Assembly: GCA_964568855.1 (NCBI GenBank)
Contig: CAZMSD010000005.1
Span: 72,775 to 136,774 of the forward strand
Direction of reading: 5' to 3'
DNA from: CAZMSD01 sp964568855
GTDB taxonomy: Bacteria; CAIWAD01
DNA: 64,000 nt
Positions 60,869 through 64,000 of this stretch are shown here, in pieces. How positions within the stretch are numbered: position 1 is the first letter of the stretch; every line of letters starts with the position of its first letter. The translations under genes and the position numbers were made by a program. The notes under the pieces were generated by a model. It searched no databases, was not told where the DNA came from, and saw only the letters and a list, made by a program, of their open reading frames with translations.

Positions 60869-61912
60869 ATGAACTTGACGCACAGAATCCTGATCGCCGG
60901 CCTTCTGCTCACCGGAATGAGCGCCAACGTGCTGGCGGACACCGGAGACATCAATCCCGACGCCCGCGTTCCTTCGTACTACGGAACCTTCGGCGATTCA
61001 TGCACGGGCGAGGAAATCCTCGTCGTCCGCGACTACCTGCCCTGGGGCGGTGACGTGGTTCCGTACCTGGTGAACGCGGGAGCGGTCTGCACGGTTATCA
61101 CCACGGCCGACATCCCAGCGACGAACCTGGCTGATTACTGCCTGATCTTCCTCGAAGCAGGCACAAGCCAACCCGGTGATCCAATCGAAGCCAGCATCAA
61201 CGCCGCCATGCCGCAGATTGCCGATTATGTCAGCCTGGGCGGCGACCTGCTTTTCTTCACAGGCACCTGGGGTGCAGTGTACACCTTCCCCGGCGGCGGG
61301 TCCAACGTGTACGACTATCAGGTCTGGAATGATTTCTGCAATCCCGGTCATCCGATCGCCGACAGCATGCCCAATCCCTTCGAGGGGAACTATGCCAGCC
61401 ATGAGCATTTCATCGGTTATCCTGGCAACGCCACCTGCATCACGACCGACACGATCGGCGGATGGACTGGCCTGGAGTACAACTACGGCCAGGGCCACGT
61501 GGTCCTGATGGGTCATCCGGTCGAATGCTACCTGGAGATCGGTGGCTACTGCTACCCCCAGGCTCCGCACTTCGAGATCCTGCTGATCAACGCCACCTTC
61601 TATGCCACGAACTGCGACGACGGCTGGGCGGAAGCCGAAGAGCAGGCTCAAAGCTTCGGTCTGCATGGCAACTATCCCAATCCCTTCAATCCCAGCACCA
61701 CGATTTCCTTCAGCATCGAGCAGACCGGCCCGGTCAGCCTGAGGGTCTTCGACATCACCGGTCGCGAAGTGGCCGCCCTGGTGAACGGCCTGGTGGAGCT
61801 GGGCGAGCACAGCGTCAACTTCGACGCCGGCGACCTGAGCAGCGGCACCTACTTCTACAGCCTCGAGGCCGATGGCCGCGTGGACAGCCGCAAGATGCTG
61901 CTGTTGAAGTAA
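60869..61912 (+). CDS. Secreted protein with C-terminal FlgD-like/T9SS-type sorting module (paralog A)
   Basis: A 347-residue protein; ATG at 60869 after GAGGAGG. Signal peptide RILIAGLLLTGMSANVLA ends near residue 21. The central domain (LVVRDYLPWGGDVVPY, VSLGGDLLFFTGTW, GQGHVVLMGHPVE) has a pattern reminiscent of ThuA or class I glutamine-amidotransferase-like folds, but no catalytic triad can be assigned. The C-terminal 80 residues (NYPNPFNPSTTISFS, RVFDITGREVAALV, YFYSLEADG, SRKMLLLK) are the sorting module, likely for export across the outer membrane. It shares the layout of paralog B. Confidence 0.82.
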   Translation: MNLTHRILIAGLLLTGMSANVLADTGDINPDARVPSYYGTFGDSCTGEEILVVRDYLPWGGDVVPYLVNAGAVCTVITTADIPATNLADYCLIFLEAGTSQPGDPIEASINAAMPQIADYVSLGGDLLFFTGTWGAVYTFPGGGSNVYDYQVWNDFCNPGHPIADSMPNPFEGNYASHEHFIGYPGNATCITTDTIGGWTGLEYNYGQGHVVLMGHPVECYLEIGGYCYPQAPHFEILLINATFYATNCDDGWAEAEEQAQSFGLHGNYPNPFNPSTTISFSIEQTGPVSLRVFDITGREVAALVNGLVELGEHSVNFDAGDLSSGTYFYSLEADGRVDSRKMLLLK

Positions 61913-61965
61913 TTGCCGACTATCCGGTCAGCCTGAGGGCTTGATCCAAGTCAACGGTAAACAAG

Positions 61966-61994
61966 GCCCCCGGCGATATTCGCCGGGGGCTTTT
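61966..61994 (+). terminator. Intrinsic terminator of secreted paralog A
   Basis: GCCCCCGGCG (61966-61975), loop ATATT, CGCCGGGGGC (61981-61990) and TTTT (61991-61994). A perfect 10-bp G+C stem followed directly by a T run, 54 nt after the stop codon. Confidence 0.92.
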
Positions 61995-62009
61995 CTCTGT
62001 CAATATGTA

Positions 62010-62038
62010 GCCCATGACACTATAACGCCCATGACACT
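62010..62038. repeat. Tandem 12-bp direct repeat upstream of paralog B
   Basis: GCCCATGACACT occurs at 62010-62021 and again at 62027-62038, separated by 5 nt (period 17). Spacing of 17 bp puts the copies nearly two helical turns apart, as for an activator or repressor that binds two half-sites. No matching site was seen upstream of paralog A. Confidence 0.4.
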
Positions 62039-62129
62039 CAACTTGTCCAATTCCCGACAAGTCTGTTCAATTCTCGGCATCAATCCCTTCCAGTGTTCGG
62101 AAACGGACAATCAAATGACTGTTTTTCAA

Positions 62130-62138
62130 TGATATACT
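62130..62138 (+). promoter_or_regulatory. Candidate extended -10 promoter for paralog B
   Basis: TGATATACT (TG at 62130, TATACT at 62133-62138) matches an extended -10, about 150 nt upstream of the ATG at 62288. The -35 region is poor, which extended -10 promoters tolerate. The 12-bp direct repeat lies about 95-120 nt further upstream. Confidence 0.4.
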
Positions 62139-62287
62139 AGCCACACGCGGTGGCACAGTCTTTGCTCTTCCCTTTCCTTGATTAGCAAGATCGTCACACC
62201 ATTTCAGACAACAGATCAGCGAACCTTGGCAAGACAGAAGTCTTTGCATCCCCGTCCTGCCAGGCGTTGACAACCGAAGGGGGCACC

Positions 62288-63331
62288 ATGAACATGATGC
62301 GTGGAATGCTGTTGAGCGGCCTGCTTTTCGCAGGTATGTGCGCCAGTGCACTGGCGGATACGGGAACCTGGGATCCCGATGCCCGAGTGCCGTCGTATTA
62401 CGGCCAATTCGGACCGCGACTGGGCGAGAGCGTCCTGGTGGCCCGCGACTACCTGCCCTGGGGAGGGGACGCGGCCTTCGAATTCACCGCCCTGGGCGCA
62501 AATGTGACCATTATCGATTTTGACCAGCTGATCGGCTGGCCGCTGGATGACTACTGCGTCGTTTACGTCAGCGCCGGAACCACGGAAGCCGGCGATCCAA
62601 CTGAAGGACGCATCTGGGCCGCGCTGCCCAACCTGGACAACTACGTGCTGGATGGAGGTGTCCTGTTTTTCGCGTCCGGAACCTGGGGCGCTTCCTATAC
62701 TCTGCCCGGCAGCGCCTACTCGGAGTTTTTGTACGACGACACGAACTGGATCGTCGATCCGGGCCACCCCATCGCTGCGGGATTGCCGGATCCATTCTAC
62801 GGCGGTTATGCCAGCCATGACTATTGGGTCAACATTCCCGCAGGTGCCGCGATCGTCACTGACAGCGAGCTCGCCCAGGGACCCACGACTATCGTGTACG
62901 ATTACGGCGCCGGAACGGTGATCGCGCTGGCTCAACCTTCCGAATGCTACCTGGAGGGAGGGGGCTGCGGAGGCGACAATTATCCCGACATGGTCCTGCT
63001 GTGGACCAATGCCGCGCAATACGCGCTGAATATCTGTGACGGAGTCGCCGAGGCAGAAGAGCTGGCGCAGGGTTTCCATCTGGGCCAGAACTACCCCAAT
63101 CCCTTCAATCCAAGCACCACGATTTCCTTCAGCGTCGAGCAGACCGGCCCGGTCAGCCTGAGGGTCTTCGACATCACCGGTAGCGAAGTTGCGACTCTGG
63201 TCAACGGCCTGGTGGAGGTGGGCGAACACAGCGTCAGCTTCGACGCCGGCGACCTGAGCAGCGGCGCCTACATCTACAGCCTGGAAAGCGAGGGACGGGT
63301 GGAAAGCCGCAAGATGCTCCTGCTCAAGTAA
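62288..63331 (+). CDS. Secreted protein with C-terminal FlgD-like/T9SS-type sorting module (paralog B)
   Basis: A 347-residue protein, the same length as paralog A. Signal peptide MLLSGLLFAGMCASALA, then DTGTWDPDARVPSYYGQF, LVARDYLPWGGDAAFEF, VLDGGVLFFASGTWGASY, GAGTVIALAQPSECYLEGGG, and the sorting module ending SRKMLLLK. Codon-by-codon the sorting module is nearly identical to that of paralog A (about 61671-61905 versus 63091-63325), while the N-terminal domains have diverged strongly. The pair probably arose by tandem duplication with later gene conversion in the 3' module. Confidence 0.82.
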   Translation: MNMMRGMLLSGLLFAGMCASALADTGTWDPDARVPSYYGQFGPRLGESVLVARDYLPWGGDAAFEFTALGANVTIIDFDQLIGWPLDDYCVVYVSAGTTEAGDPTEGRIWAALPNLDNYVLDGGVLFFASGTWGASYTLPGSAYSEFLYDDTNWIVDPGHPIAAGLPDPFYGGYASHDYWVNIPAGAAIVTDSELAQGPTTIVYDYGAGTVIALAQPSECYLEGGGCGGDNYPDMVLLWTNAAQYALNICDGVAEAEELAQGFHLGQNYPNPFNPSTTISFSVEQTGPVSLRVFDITGSEVATLVNGLVEVGEHSVSFDAGDLSSGAYIYSLESEGRVESRKMLLLK

Positions 63332-63380
63332 TCGACGACATTCTCCCGGTTGCCGGCGCAGCAGGGAAATGAGAGAAACA

Positions 63381-63433
63381 AGCCCCCGGTGTTGTCTCAC
63401 ACCCGCATTCCGCGGCGTGCAGCACCGGGGGCT
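63381..63433. terminator. Convergent hairpin after the secreted paralogs
   Basis: AGCCCCCGGTG (63381-63391) pairs with CACCGGGGGCT (63423-63433), an 11-bp stem around a 31-nt loop, between the convergent ends of paralog B and the DUF2135-like gene. On the minus strand TTGTTTCTC follows, weakly T-rich, so it may serve the minus-strand gene or act in both directions. Confidence 0.6.
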
Positions 63434-63464
63434 CCTGCATTCAAGCGGGATTTGGACTCGCCGT

Positions 63465-64000
63465 TCAATTCCAATCGTAATACGCCGCAGGCGGAATTTC
63501 CGCGCCCGCCGGCGATCCGGATTCGGTCGCTGTCGCGGACTTGCGCGGGCGGTCGGCAGGCCCGGAAAACGCCTGTACGCCTCCCGGCGCCGGCTCCGCC
63601 GCGAAGCCGCTGACGGTGAACAGGACCACTTCCGCGGTCTGTTCCACGCCCAGCGTTCCGGAAAAGGTCTGCGACCAGCCGAAGGCCTGCACCAGCACCA
63701 TGTAGTACACGGGGGCATCGCCGCTGATGTGATCCACCTCCACGTAGTAGTCGCCGGTCGGCGCGGTGCCGTAAGGCCAGTAGGTGTTCTCCGGGCCGAA
63801 TCCGTCCGTGTCGTCTACCTCGTAGTGACCGCCGCTGACCGATGTCGGGTTGGCGTAGCCGATCCATTCCCCGCCCGGATCGAAGACCCACAGATCCATG
63901 TCGGAGCCGCTGTCCCAGGTGAGCGTGATCTGGATGTCGCCATAGCTAGTCGCCCCTGAGAAATCCTCTAGAGCATTGGTTTCATAGGCTTTACGGAGAG
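63465..64000 (-). CDS. DUF2135-like secreted beta-sandwich protein, C-terminal part
   Basis: Partial: the 5' end lies beyond the right edge and the frame is open to position 64000. The visible ~178 residues include ITLTWDSGSDMDLWVFDPGG, EWIGYANPTSVSGG, PENTYWPYGTAPTGDYYVEV and YYMVLVQAFGWSQTFSGTLG, the pattern of YfaP/DUF2135 domains that bind or decorate extracellular polymers. The C-terminal tail after VSGFAAEPAPGG is Pro/Ala/Arg-rich with no sorting module. The function is unknown. Confidence 0.68.
   Translation of the reverse strand, partial: LRKAYETNALEDFSGATSYGDIQITLTWDSGSDMDLWVFDPGGEWIGYANPTSVSGGHYEVDDTDGFGPENTYWPYGTAPTGDYYVEVDHISGDAPVYYMVLVQAFGWSQTFSGTLGVEQTAEVVLFTVSGFAAEPAPGGVQAFSGPADRPRKSATATESGSPAGAEIPPAAYYDWN

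Larger units (their letters stand above)
61913..62287. other. 375-bp gap between the two secreted paralogs
   Basis: Contains, in order, a 16-bp copy of sorting-module DNA at 61924-61939 (identical to 61730-61745), the terminator at 61966-61994, a 12-bp direct repeat at 62010-62038, and a candidate extended -10 at 62130-62138 upstream of the second paralog. No gene is present. Confidence 0.6.

Overview
The window is one continuous stretch of a G+C-rich bacterial chromosome (about two-thirds G+C by eye). Nearly all genes lie on the minus strand in long, tightly coupled runs with many 4-nt ATGA or GTGA start/stop overlaps. I found no phage, IS, CRISPR or tRNA genes. Two tandem secreted proteins end in an NYPNPFNPSTTISF FlgD-like/T9SS-type sorting module. 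Together with a MoxR/Bat operon and a two-subunit glycine decarboxylase, this points to the FCB side of the tree, probably an uncultured candidate phylum. The phylum cannot be fixed from this sequence alone.

Layout, left to right:
- 1-6.9 kb: purL, an AsmA/YdbH-like giant, a DUF1318/YdbL-like lipoprotein and a truncated TolB-like beta-propeller, all translationally coupled.
- 7.1-12.9 kb: a divergent Rrf2 regulator with its own inverted-repeat operator, then uvrC, methylmalonyl-CoA epimerase and dinG.
- 13-19 kb: gcvPB, gcvPA, gcvH, accC, accB, efp.
- 19-31.3 kb: ligA, apt, acyP, gpsA, plsY, recA, thpR, cinA, a small membrane protein, pgpA, pgsA, recR, ebfC, dnaX (with an A10 slippage site) and the SRP RNA.
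- 31.5-41.6 kb: a HAD phosphatase, then a complete moxR-DUF58-Bat operon (BatB and BatC fused) ending in a SPOR lipoprotein.
- 41.8-52.1 kb: accessory and metabolic genes, namely a TPR lipoprotein, a SPASM radical SAM enzyme, a solitary plus-strand DNA methyltransferase, a secreted GH13 amylase, a class V aminotransferase, pyrophosphatase, a DUF3365 haem lipoprotein, a giant GH57-like/starch-binding protein and a thioesterase.
- 52.3-59.5 kb: dnaK, mltB, a PfkB kinase, der and an AI-2E family permease.
- 59.5-64 kb: an AT-richer plus-strand region with a hairpin-rich intergenic segment, a bacteriohemerythrin, the two secreted paralogs and a truncated DUF2135-like gene.

The most unusual signal is not a gene. 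A degenerate 7-bp palindrome, GTRWYAC, occurs 54 times by hand count, 50 of them inside coding sequence. It forces rare synonymous codons: Cys-Tyr is TGT-TAC whenever the preceding base is G and TGC-TAC otherwise. The matching G/C-centred form GTRSYAC, which should be commoner in this base composition, was found only about 14 times. The motif therefore looks selected or actively installed, like a DNA uptake sequence, a methylation site or an HIP1-type repeat. A lone beta-class methyltransferase in the window is one possible partner, by inference only.
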